64,000 nucleotides of DNA from Acidobacteriota bacterium (lineage in GTDB: Bacteria; Acidobacteriota; Blastocatellia; Pyrinomonadales; Pyrinomonadaceae), in assembly GCA_016700175.1 (NCBI GenBank), contig CP065003.1:754001-818000 (forward strand). The letters run 5' to 3'. Below, piece by piece: positions 35,444 through 42,943 of the stretch (position 1 is the stretch's first letter; each line of letters opens with the position of its first letter). The position numbers and the translations under genes are program-made. The notes beneath the pieces are model-generated. The model was given only the letters and a program-made list of their open reading frames with translations, was not told the DNA's origin and searched no databases.

Positions 35444-35729
35444 GTGTCATATACAAAAGAGTTTCTTAAAGAGCCCGCTTCAACATCAAGTCTCGAGTCT
35501 TATATCTGCACGACCTGGAAGTCTTACGGATGATCTAGCAACCCCTTGAATTCGATCTGATTTACGAGCATCAGTCGATCATCGAGAGTTCTTGTGCCTC
35601 AAGAGACCGCTTCAAGTTTCTAAATTCGTCAATCATTCGTCAATCCAAATTGTTGGCTCCATATTTCCAGCTTCGGAGACGGCGTAACCACATTCCCGTC
35701 TTTGCATCTGCCTAAAAACAAGCGGACGT
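35444..35729. other. Intergenic region between SGNH gene and wzt-like gene
   Basis: 286 bp (340 if the SGNH start is at 35389). AT-rich. No supported gene; a 21-codon frame (ATG near 35640 on the minus strand) has a weak context. It must contain the end of the wzt transcript and the promoter of the leftward SGNH gene, but I see no clear elements. Confidence 0.4.
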
Positions 35730-37022
35730 CTACGAGTCCCTACTTTGGTCCAATCTCTTGTGCTGCAGAGTCGAAAACTCGTAGAAGTTCGAGTCAACAT
35801 TCCATTCCACCGGCGGCAGGATTGTGGCACTCACTTTCCCCGAAAAGATCTCTGTGTCATCGCTGATGTCGATGATCAGCCGGTCGGAGAGATGCCGGAC
35901 AAAGGAGCCTTCCTCCGTCTCAGCGATCAGTTTGAAGTAGAGCGTATATACTCCCGGCCGCAGGTACATCTCCGGTATCTCCGCGCTTACTCGGTGGATC
36001 CCCGCAGACAGCCTCTCAAGTCCCGAATCCCTGTTGTGCACCACCTGCGCTCCTTCGGCATTCTCCATGATGCACTGAATGTCGATCCTCTCGATATTGT
36101 CCGCAAGCGAAAGGTCGGCTATCACCTCGAATGACTCGGTGTTCAACACCTTGATCTCTCGCTGGCCGTTCATTCCGCAGATCCTTACCCATCCGTGCGC
36201 TCCGGCAGAAGCTGCACCGATGTCAAGATCGAGCGCCTCGCTGGTGTAATGCTGGATCGCGCCGACCACATCTCCCGAATAGTCGACCATTCCGTCCCTG
36301 AGTACGATCCCGGTTGTGCACAGCTCTTTTACTGATGCCATGTTGTGACTGACGAACAGCACGGTTCGGCCCTGAGTGGCGACGTCCTCCATCTTGTTCA
36401 GGCACTTGTGCTGGAACTCCAGATCACCTACCGCGAGCACCTCATCAACGATCAATATGTCGCTGTCCAAATGAGCTGCGACCGCAAATGCGAGCCGGAC
36501 ATACATTCCTGACGAATACCGTTTGACTGGAGTATCAATATAACGCTCGACACCGCTGAAACTGACTATCTCGTCCAGCTTCCGGTCGATCTCCTTCTTC
36601 CGCATTCCGAGGATCGCGCCGTTCAGATAGACATTCTCGCGGCCGGTCAGGTCCCTGTGGAATCCCGTCCCGACCTCCAGGAGGCTCGCCACTTTCCCTC
36701 TTATCTTGATCTCGCCGCTGGTAATCGATGTGACCCGCGAGAGAAGTTTCAGAAGCGTGCTCTTGCCCGCTCCATTCTTGCCGATAATTCCAAGGCGGTC
36801 GCCCTGTTTGATCTCGAGGTCGATATCCCGGAGACTCCAAACGATGTTGCTGTCCCCCTTCTGATCCCTGATGTTCCTTTCGCCTAACTTGAGAAAGGGA
36901 TCCTCTTTTCCGAGCACCTTCGTTACAAACCAACGTTCGATGTCCCGGCTTAAAGTGCCCGACCCGATCTGCCCTATCTCGTAGGCTTTAGAGACTTTTT
37001 CCAGCTTGATAGCAGTGCTCAT
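35730..37022 (-). CDS. wzt: Polysaccharide ABC exporter ATPase with C-terminal carbohydrate-binding domain (Wzt-like)
   Basis: 430 residues. The nucleotide-binding domain has Walker A GIIGKNGAGKSTLLKLLS, the CASKMTG-type region VGTGFHRDLTGRENVYLNGAILGM typical of Wzt/TagH/RfbB, the signature KRYSSGMYVRLAFAVA, Walker B DILIVDEVLAVGD, and the H-loop SHN. After about residue 255 a second, beta-rich domain (about 175 residues) corresponds to the Wzt C-terminal domain that recognises the non-reducing end of the polymer in Wzt-type O-antigen export. It overlaps the permease gene by 4 bases, so the two subunits are translationally coupled. Confidence 0.93.
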   Translation of the reverse strand: MSTAIKLEKVSKAYEIGQIGSGTLSRDIERWFVTKVLGKEDPFLKLGERNIRDQKGDSNIVWSLRDIDLEIKQGDRLGIIGKNGAGKSTLLKLLSRVTSITSGEIKIRGKVASLLEVGTGFHRDLTGRENVYLNGAILGMRKKEIDRKLDEIVSFSGVERYIDTPVKRYSSGMYVRLAFAVAAHLDSDILIVDEVLAVGDLEFQHKCLNKMEDVATQGRTVLFVSHNMASVKELCTTGIVLRDGMVDYSGDVVGAIQHYTSEALDLDIGAASAGAHGWVRICGMNGQREIKVLNTESFEVIADLSLADNIERIDIQCIMENAEGAQVVHNRDSGLERLSAGIHRVSAEIPEMYLRPGVYTLYFKLIAETEEGSFVRHLSDRLIIDISDDTEIFSGKVSATILPPVEWNVDSNFYEFSTLQHKRLDQSRDS

Positions 37023-37885
37023 ACGGTATCGACGAAGTTCTTTTCAGCTTTATTGAATATCACGACTCCGAATGCCAGGATCACGATCGTTGCAATCGAA
37101 CTATAGCCCAGGCTCCACATATCGAAGTCGCCCTTGCCCAGGAATGCGTACCGGAAGGCCTCGATTATCCCGGTCATAGGATTCAATTCGATCAGCCATC
37201 TGTACCTCTCCGGTGCGGCGCTCAGGGGATAGATCACGGTAGTAACGTACATCAGCAGCTGGACGCCAAAGGTGACCAGAAAACTGAGATCCCGGTATCT
37301 GGTGGTCATCGCCGTTATCGTCAGTCCAAGTCCCAGACCGAGCAATGCCATCAGCAACACTAGCAGCGGCAGCAGGAAGACGCCTGAAGTGACCTGAAAA
37401 CTCGCACCGACCGCGGCGAAATAGCCCATCATTCCAAGGAACAGGATCATCTGCACACCGAACCGGACAAGATTGCTCGTCACGATACTTAGCGGCATTA
37501 TCATCCTCGGAAAGAAGACCTTTCCGAACAGCGTCGCATTGTCCTTGAAGACGGTGCTGGTCTTGATTATGCAGTCTGAGAAGTAGTTCCAGGCAGTGAT
37601 GCCGGCCAGATAGAACAAAGGCTGCGGCAGGCCGTCGGTGCTAAGCCCTGCAAGGTTTCCGAAGACGAACGTAAATACGATCGTTGTGAACAGCGGCTGA
37701 ATGAAAAACCAGAGCGGCCCCAGTACAGTCTGCTTGTAGAAGCTGACGAAGTCCCGCTTTACGAACATATAGAGGAGATCGCGATACTGCCACAGCTCGG
37801 CGATGTCCACATCGAACCAGCCGTGCTTTGGCCGGATGGTGAGGCTCCATTCCTCAAATTCAAGTGTCGTGCTCTTTTCGCTCAT
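37019..37885 (-). CDS. wzm: Polysaccharide ABC exporter permease (Wzm-like, ABC-2 type)
   Basis: 288 residues, six TM segments. ELWQYRDLLYMFVKRDFVSFYKQTVLGPLWFF, FGNLAGLSTDGLPQPLFYLAG and the C-terminal PLSAAPERYRWLIELNPMTGIIEAFRYA are characteristic of Wzm/TagG/RfbA permeases. With the following ATPase it exports completed lipid-linked glycan across the cytoplasmic membrane. Two hundred bases upstream without a gene should hold its promoter. The downstream-encoded remnant of an NRPS gene lies on the same strand but upstream in transcription. Confidence 0.92.
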   Translation of the reverse strand: MSEKSTTLEFEEWSLTIRPKHGWFDVDIAELWQYRDLLYMFVKRDFVSFYKQTVLGPLWFFIQPLFTTIVFTFVFGNLAGLSTDGLPQPLFYLAGITAWNYFSDCIIKTSTVFKDNATLFGKVFFPRMIMPLSIVTSNLVRFGVQMILFLGMMGYFAAVGASFQVTSGVFLLPLLVLLMALLGLGLGLTITAMTTRYRDLSFLVTFGVQLLMYVTTVIYPLSAAPERYRWLIELNPMTGIIEAFRYAFLGKGDFDMWSLGYSSIATIVILAFGVVIFNKAEKNFVDTV

Positions 37886-38087
37886 TTCAGCTTACAAATC
37901 CTACCGAATCCACAGGCGCCTGGCCGGATCCTGACAATCGTTTTAGAAATAACGCAGTGTACGGCATACCGTTCTGCCCATGAAGGCCGCCATCCGAAGA
38001 CTGGCATCCGGGAAACGAATCAGACCATTTCACAGCACAAGCGCCAACATTCTTTTCAACACCGATAGTTGTTGGTGAGAGTCGTTC

Positions 38088-38390
38088 TTAAGCATTGCCA
38101 GAGTATAAACGCTCGAACGGCACATAGGCCCCGCCCGCCTTGAGTATCCCAAGAACTCCTACGACCATATCCGGGCCGCGCTCGACGCAAATACCAACAA
38201 GGGCACCCGGCTTCACACCCAATTTTTGTAGATGGTGCGCAACCCGATTCGACCTCTTGTTAAGTTCGTCGTAGCTGATCTCACGATCGTCGAAAATCAA
38301 GGCAACAGAACGGGGGCCGCGGCTCGCCTGTTCTTCGAATAAATTGTGAGCCCACTTCTGAATCATCTTACGTATTAAAAACTGACCCAA
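38088..38390 (-). pseudogene. Truncated NRPS adenylation domain (N-terminal fragment)
   Basis: 100 codons. WAHNLFEEQASRGPRSVALI, ISYDELNKRSNRVAHHLQKL, LVGICVERGPDMVVGVLGIL and KAGGAYVPF match the N-terminus and core motifs A1-A2 of amino-acid-activating adenylation domains, where the full domain is about 500 residues. Similarity stops right after GGAYVPF, and the frame ends a few codons later. No condensation, thiolation or downstream adenylation motifs are present on either side. It is best read as a relic left by recombination or deletion; expression as a 100-residue protein is possible but could not activate an amino acid. Confidence 0.8.
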
Positions 38391-38586
38391 TGCTCGACAC
38401 GACGCGGGACAAAACCTGTAAACTGTTATTCAGGGCCTGCCTCCATTTCACGAATACACCGACCGATCCCCTTGATTCGCGGGTGGTCAGCCCTCGAGTC
38501 GCATCCTGCCGTATCGCTCGTCCGCTCCTCGTCACTCGTCCCGAGGTGGTTCGATCGACGCAATTCCTCGACACGTCCCGCAAGAA

Positions 38587-39789
38587 CTATCGGCCTTGAT
38601 ACTCTCCGCCCTTCCGTCTTGAATAGGAAAGAAGCAGTCTTACCGGGCGCAAAAGATAGTAGAGAGGATAAAGGAACGAGGGCAGCCGGAATGTCGCCTT
38701 GTCCAGATCACCCGGCCTCGTGATCAGACGAACATACCTCGCGAGATAATGAAGGTGGAGCTTCAGGCGGTCGCTGACATTCTCCTTGAGCGAAAGGTGA
38801 TAAACGTACCAGTCGGCAAGCTCGGTTGACTCGAAGTTCTCGCCAAAGTCGGTTGTTTCGACCTCAGTCGCGATCCGTGTGAAAACTTCTCGGGTCCTTG
38901 CATCAAGCGAATCGTTAGAATTAAGAGCTGTGCCGTAAAAATAGTCTGCCAGGAAGAATCCGAGATCAAGTATCCGCTCGCAACGTGCCTCAACAGCCTG
39001 CTTCCGGACCGATTCCCAGTCGATACCGACCTTGTCAAAGTGCCTTATCAGCTCGTTGACGTCAGTTACCCAGGCAAATTTCTCCCACTGGTGCCGGCTG
39101 CCGTGCAGGCACAGGTAAACCATAAGGTCATTCCAGCCGAGCGCCCTTATCGCCCTGCCGCCGATCTCGATCTTTCCCATTCGCTGCCAGAGTTCTTCGA
39201 TCTCGTAGGGAAGCGCAAAATGAGATCCCGAAAGCTTCCAGTGCAGTTCCACCCTGTAGTCGCCCTCGGGGCTCACAAGAGACACATCTTTCCGTCCGCG
39301 GACCTTAAGGTGCCCGTTCTTCCCTTCGACCTGATCCGCGATGAGGGTATAGCCCATCGCCAAGAGGATCTCCACACTTCGCTCGAAGTCTTTCGGCTTC
39401 ACAAGCATGTCCAGATCGATGAAGTCACGGAAGGCGAGATTCCCGTAAAGCTGTACCGCAAGCGAAGGTCCCTTGAACGGGAGTACATCGATCCCCTCGC
39501 TTTCGAACGCTTCGACGACCTCGATCATTCTGTAGGTCAGTCTGAGGTTCGCCGCCGTATGTACCGTGAGATAACGGCTGAGGAAGTCGGCTTCTTCAGC
39601 CGGCAAGGCCGAGGAAAAGTCTTGAGTGAGCGTGTGCGCAACGAGCGGAAGCAGGCCGTTCCTTCCGGCCACCCGCTTCACAAGTCTCCAGTCGAGCGTC
39701 TCCCCAAGGATCTCGCCTATCTTACTTCGATCCTCGTTCTGCAATTCGGTTTGGGAACAGCAGAGTACCAGGCTCTTCTCAAGTTCCAT
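38587..39789 (-). CDS. Nucleotidyltransferase-family protein (PF14907 type) of the RiPP cluster
   Basis: 400 residues from ATG 39789, which overlaps the end of the ABC transporter gene by 11 bases; an upstream ATG at 39861 would lie deep inside that gene. LPFKGPSLAVQLYGNLAFRDFIDLDMLV carries the LKG-like loop and the R-x-x-x-D-I/L-D-L/M motif of uncharacterised nucleotidyltransferases. YRVELHWKLSGSHFALPYE is the following conserved strand. Members occur next to lasso-peptide kinases and exporters in several phyla, and their role is unknown. Tight coupling to the transporter and kinase genes makes it part of the cluster, perhaps for nucleotidylation or glycosylation-related tailoring. Confidence 0.8.
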   Translation of the reverse strand: MELEKSLVLCCSQTELQNEDRSKIGEILGETLDWRLVKRVAGRNGLLPLVAHTLTQDFSSALPAEEADFLSRYLTVHTAANLRLTYRMIEVVEAFESEGIDVLPFKGPSLAVQLYGNLAFRDFIDLDMLVKPKDFERSVEILLAMGYTLIADQVEGKNGHLKVRGRKDVSLVSPEGDYRVELHWKLSGSHFALPYEIEELWQRMGKIEIGGRAIRALGWNDLMVYLCLHGSRHQWEKFAWVTDVNELIRHFDKVGIDWESVRKQAVEARCERILDLGFFLADYFYGTALNSNDSLDARTREVFTRIATEVETTDFGENFESTELADWYVYHLSLKENVSDRLKLHLHYLARYVRLITRPGDLDKATFRLPSFLYPLYYLLRPVRLLLSYSRRKGGEYQGR

Positions 39790-41608
39790 AGTTAATGCGT
39801 TCCCCGTCGAGCCGCATCTGTTCGTCCCAGGAAGCCGCATAGGCTCCGCCTGAACGGACAAGTTCGCTGTGACTGCCGGACTCGACTATCCGGCCGCGGT
39901 CGATCACGTGGATGACGTCGGCGCGTTTTGCGATCGAGAACCTGTGCGTGATCAATAAGCCGGTCTTCCTTTCCGTCATGCTCCGCAGCCGCTCGAACCA
40001 ATCGGCCTCGGACCAGGAGTCCATGAAGCTTGTCGGCTCGTCCAGGAGCACGATCGGCGCACGCCTGTAGAAAGCGCGAGCGAGCGCCAGGCGCTGCCAT
40101 TCACCTCCGCTCAGCTCCGCGCCGTCGACGAACCACTTCCCGAGCAGCGTCTCGTATCCTTCCGGAAGCCGCGATATGAACTCGTGCGCCCCTGCGTTTG
40201 CAGACGATTCCAGCACCCTTTCCGTGTCAGTTTCAATGTCTGCAGCGCCTAGCGCGATACTTTCTCCCGCTCTGGCATGGTACTGCATCGGGAACTGGAA
40301 AAGAACCGACGCTCTGCGCCGGAGCTCAACCGGATCGAAGTTCCTTATGTCCGTTCCGTCGATCAAAACGCTGCCACGGTCAGGATCGTAAAAACGGAGA
40401 AGAAGCTTCACCGCTGTGCTTTTCCCCGCACCATTTACCCCGACAAGCGCGGTCACCTTGTTTGCAGGAAGCTCGAGATCGAAATCGGACAATGCCGGCC
40501 GGGTCGAACCGGGGTAACTGAATTCAACATTCCTGAACTCGATCGAGCGCGAAACCCGGTCAAAGATCGGAGCAGGCTTCTCAGGCCCCACGATCTTCGG
40601 CTCCAGATCGAGAAAGTCGAACAAATTTTCCAGATACAAGCTGTTGTTCGCGACTGTCCCCGCACTTCCGAGCAATGAACCCACCAGCGACTGGCCTCGA
40701 CTGAAGATCTGGTAGAAGACCCCCAAATCACCAAGCGATGCGAATCCGTATAGAACCCGGTACGCCATCCACGCAACCGCCCCGCCGGCTGTAACAAGAG
40801 CGAATGCGCCGGCGGCGATCCTGCTTGTTCCCTGACGTCTGAGATGGCGCAGTTTTTCCGCACGGATCTTCTGCCGAACTCCCTGGTACAGGTTTCTGAA
40901 ATGCCTGCCGAGATCAAAGACCCTTATCTCTGCCGCCGCGTCGCTATGGACCAGCATCGCGTCGTAGTAGGAGGCCCACCGCCGTTCGTTCGAACTTGCT
41001 TTCCACCACCGATGATAGTCGCGGTCCAATCGATACGCCACGATCAACGAAGGAACCGCGCCAAGGATGACGACCGCCGGAAGCCACCAGGCATACGAGA
41101 AAAGGATCGCAGCGAACGCGAGAACAGTAATTCCGTCCCTGATCGACCCGCCGAGACTCTCCAGCAGTTCAAGCGGCTTTCCGCTGGACTCTCCCCGGGC
41201 CCGTTCCATCAGATCGTGGTATTCAGGCGTTTCATAATTGACGATATCGAGCCTGACGGCCTGCCTGTGTACCATGTCGGAGATCGAATCCGCGATCGAT
41301 TCCGCTTGGGCTGCCCGAATCCATACGCCCAGGTGCTTGACAACCTCGGCAACCAGCAGAGTCCCGCCCATTACCACGAGGTAGAAAACAGCCTCGCCAA
41401 CGTCGTCCCACTTTCCGCCTCCGGCGTTGGCCGCCACGATACTGTCGATCACAATCTTTGTGAGATAGACGAAAGCGACCGGAAGCACCCCCTGAACCAG
41501 CAGGAAAATCGCCCAGACAGCCGTAAACCCGGGGGCCGACGACCACACAATGGCGAGCGCCCTTTTCCAGTGCTCCAGGAACTTCATCTTGCGAAAGAGC
41601 CCTCGCAT
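39779..41608 (-). CDS. ABC exporter, fused membrane and ATPase domains (lasso-peptide exporter D type)
   Basis: 609 residues. The N-terminal half has about six TM segments (AVWAIFLLVQGVLPVAFVYL and others) with the long cytoplasmic loops of an exporter. The ATPase has Walker A GVNGAGKSTAVKLLL, Q-loop FQFPMQY, signature ELSGGEWQRLALARAF, Walker B IVLLDEPTS and H-loop THRF. No peptidase C39 domain is present, as expected where a separate protease (B2) removes the leader. By analogy with McjD-type proteins it would export, and confer self-immunity to, the mature peptide. The start overlaps the kinase stop (TGATG). Confidence 0.87.
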   Translation of the reverse strand: MRGLFRKMKFLEHWKRALAIVWSSAPGFTAVWAIFLLVQGVLPVAFVYLTKIVIDSIVAANAGGGKWDDVGEAVFYLVVMGGTLLVAEVVKHLGVWIRAAQAESIADSISDMVHRQAVRLDIVNYETPEYHDLMERARGESSGKPLELLESLGGSIRDGITVLAFAAILFSYAWWLPAVVILGAVPSLIVAYRLDRDYHRWWKASSNERRWASYYDAMLVHSDAAAEIRVFDLGRHFRNLYQGVRQKIRAEKLRHLRRQGTSRIAAGAFALVTAGGAVAWMAYRVLYGFASLGDLGVFYQIFSRGQSLVGSLLGSAGTVANNSLYLENLFDFLDLEPKIVGPEKPAPIFDRVSRSIEFRNVEFSYPGSTRPALSDFDLELPANKVTALVGVNGAGKSTAVKLLLRFYDPDRGSVLIDGTDIRNFDPVELRRRASVLFQFPMQYHARAGESIALGAADIETDTERVLESSANAGAHEFISRLPEGYETLLGKWFVDGAELSGGEWQRLALARAFYRRAPIVLLDEPTSFMDSWSEADWFERLRSMTERKTGLLITHRFSIAKRADVIHVIDRGRIVESGSHSELVRSGGAYAASWDEQMRLDGERINYGT

Positions 41609-42561
41609 CAGTCCGCTACCCGTTCAGTACCTCCTACTTCCAGATCCTCCAGAATTCGTGCGACTGAGGGAAGAAACGAGTAATCGGCCGGCCTTTTCAA
41701 CCGAAAAACCGGTACTTCGCGAACGACTTCGTTACAGCGCCGAAAGTTTTCTTCAGTTTTTCGCGTGGCGCCCAGGTAGCGGTTCAGGTAGGTGTTCCGT
41801 ATTAGTTCTATCAGGGAGTCCTTCTGCTGCAGACGTTCGATCTCGACAGACTCGCCTTCGTCCAGAATGAATAGAGATCCCAGAGGGATTTCCTCGGAAG
41901 CCCGGAACCTCTCAGGCTTCAATGCCGCTTTTGGGACAAGCCGGCTCGATTCCTCCGCGATGTCACGGCCCAAACCCATCTTCTCCAAAGAATCCGGCCA
42001 AAGCCTGATCCTCGGGTAGCCCGCTTTTGTGACGATCTTTTCACCGGTGGCGACCAAAGGGAGAAGATCGTCCGTCACAAGTTCGTGACCCAGCATTGTC
42101 AGATAGGCGGCGAGAGTTGACTTCCCCATTCCCTTGTCGCCAAGGAAACCGAACCCCTTTCCCCCAACCATCACGAAACTCCCATGGAGAACAAGCGCAC
42201 CGCGGTGGCTTAACAAGATACCGAGGAGCGCTCCGACGACAAGAGGAGCAAGGTCCTCCGGGTCGGTGCCGGGCTCAGGGTCGAGCAGGATCTCCCGCCC
42301 GTGACGGACCAAACCGCGCGCAAGGCCCGTCCATTCGTAGAGGGACGCATCAGGAGACATATGAACAACGCAGCCTTTTCTTTCAAATCTCTCCGGAGAC
42401 GTCATTTCCTCAAGTACGCGTTCGGGAACGATCTCCGCGATAACCACTTCGGCATCGGCATGGGTTTGTGAACTGCGTAGATCGGGCAGCCTTATCTCCG
42501 AGGAGATATTCACGCCGTACACCGTGTACACCGATCGAGTTCTGGAGCTCGTAGGATTCAT
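41608..42561 (-). CDS. HPr-kinase-like protein kinase (lasso-peptide tailoring kinase type)
   Basis: 317 residues from ATG 42561. LVLHGSFVMV (125 on), P-loop GFLGDKGMGKSTLAAYL (141-149) and LVTDDLLPL (163-165) correspond to the HprK/PEPCK-like core seen in HPr kinases. An N-terminal about 110-residue domain precedes it. In other lasso clusters kinases of this type phosphorylate the C-terminal Ser of the precursor (established for the paeninodin group). Here the precursor ends Ser-Ser-Pro. An earlier ATG at 42624 lies inside the attenuator-like hairpin, so I reject it. The stop overlaps the exporter start. Confidence 0.82.
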   Translation of the reverse strand: MNPTSSRTRSVYTVYGVNISSEIRLPDLRSSQTHADAEVVIAEIVPERVLEEMTSPERFERKGCVVHMSPDASLYEWTGLARGLVRHGREILLDPEPGTDPEDLAPLVVGALLGILLSHRGALVLHGSFVMVGGKGFGFLGDKGMGKSTLAAYLTMLGHELVTDDLLPLVATGEKIVTKAGYPRIRLWPDSLEKMGLGRDIAEESSRLVPKAALKPERFRASEEIPLGSLFILDEGESVEIERLQQKDSLIELIRNTYLNRYLGATRKTEENFRRCNEVVREVPVFRLKRPADYSFLPSVARILEDLEVGGTERVAD

Positions 42562-42570
42562 TAAGTGTCG

Positions 42571-42621
42571 GGAACGAAAAGAGAAAAGAAACAGCCGGAG
42601 AAAACAGAGTTTTCGCCCGGC
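42571..42621 (-). terminator. Terminator/attenuator between precursor and kinase genes
   Basis: Read on the minus strand: GCCGG-GC-GAAAAC-TCT-GTTTTC-T-CCGGC (42621 to 42594), an 11-bp stem interrupted by a small GC/T internal loop and closed by TCT. It is followed by TGTTTCTTTTCTCTTTTCG (42593-42575), a T-rich but interrupted tract. Placed after the precursor stop (42668) and before the kinase ATG (42561), it could let most transcripts end after the precursor and only some continue. Confidence 0.6.
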
Positions 42622-42667
42622 CATTTCTTTTGGTTAAGGTGGTTGTCAGATGAAATACAAGCTTTCG

Positions 42668-42814
42668 CTAAGGACTAGAGATCCCTGCGACACCGAAATC
42701 ATCGAATGAGCCCGGCTGCTTGGGTTTCACCTGTTGGGTAAGAGAGTCCATATCTCCGTAAACGACCAGTTCGGGCGTTTCCCAGACCCTCTTTGTTTCT
42801 TTACCCTTTTCCAT
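42668..42814 (-). CDS. Lasso-peptide-like RiPP precursor peptide (A)
   Basis: 48 residues from ATG 42814, chosen for its near-perfect ribosome-binding site AAAGGAGGT eight bases upstream. The leader has the recognition-element-binding pattern of lasso precursors, with WETPELVVYGDMDSLTQ: W11-x-x-P14 in place of Y-x-x-P, L16, Y19-G20, and Thr26 as the usual penultimate leader residue. The C-terminal part is rich in Pro, Gly, Lys and Ser and ends GISSP. Its only acidic residues are D38 and D39. If Thr26 is leader position -2, the core is 21 residues starting Gln28, and D38/D39 are core positions 11 and 12, not the 7-9 of known lasso rings. It sits between cyclase and kinase genes. Confidence 0.8.
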   Translation of the reverse strand: MEKGKETKRVWETPELVVYGDMDSLTQQVKPKQPGSFDDFGVAGISSP

Positions 42815-42817
42815 TAT

Positions 42818-42828
42818 CCACCTCCTTT
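42818..42828 (-). promoter_or_regulatory. Strong ribosome-binding site of precursor gene
   Basis: AAAAGGAGGTGG just upstream of ATG 42814 on the minus strand, complementary to the 16S rRNA 3' end over at least eight bases. None of the neighbouring cluster genes has so strong a site. It decides the 48-residue start over the 88-codon open frame beginning at 42934. Confidence 0.85.
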
Positions 42829-42841
42829 TGGGATTGGCGCG

Positions 42842-42871
42842 ATTATATAACCACGCCTTCTTGTGAAGCAA
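42842..42871 (-). promoter_or_regulatory. Separate promoter for the precursor gene
   Basis: On the minus strand: TTGCTT (42871-42866), an 18-bp spacer and TATAAT (42847-42842), a perfect -10. The predicted start is near 42835, giving a leader of about 20 bases before the precursor ATG. It lies in the 129-bp gap after the cyclase gene. Confidence 0.7.
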
Positions 42872-42943
42872 CCCTCTTCGTTCCGACCGCAGAACGATCG
42901 GCGATTCGAGCAGCCCACACTCGTTGGTGTGCAAACCTCCTGT

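Noticed and set aside
42815..42934. Longer 88-codon version of the precursor ORF starting at 42934
   Set aside because: The extra 40 codons contain the precursor promoter (-35 and -10) and lack a ribosome-binding site, whereas ATG 42814 has a near-perfect one and gives a typical leader.
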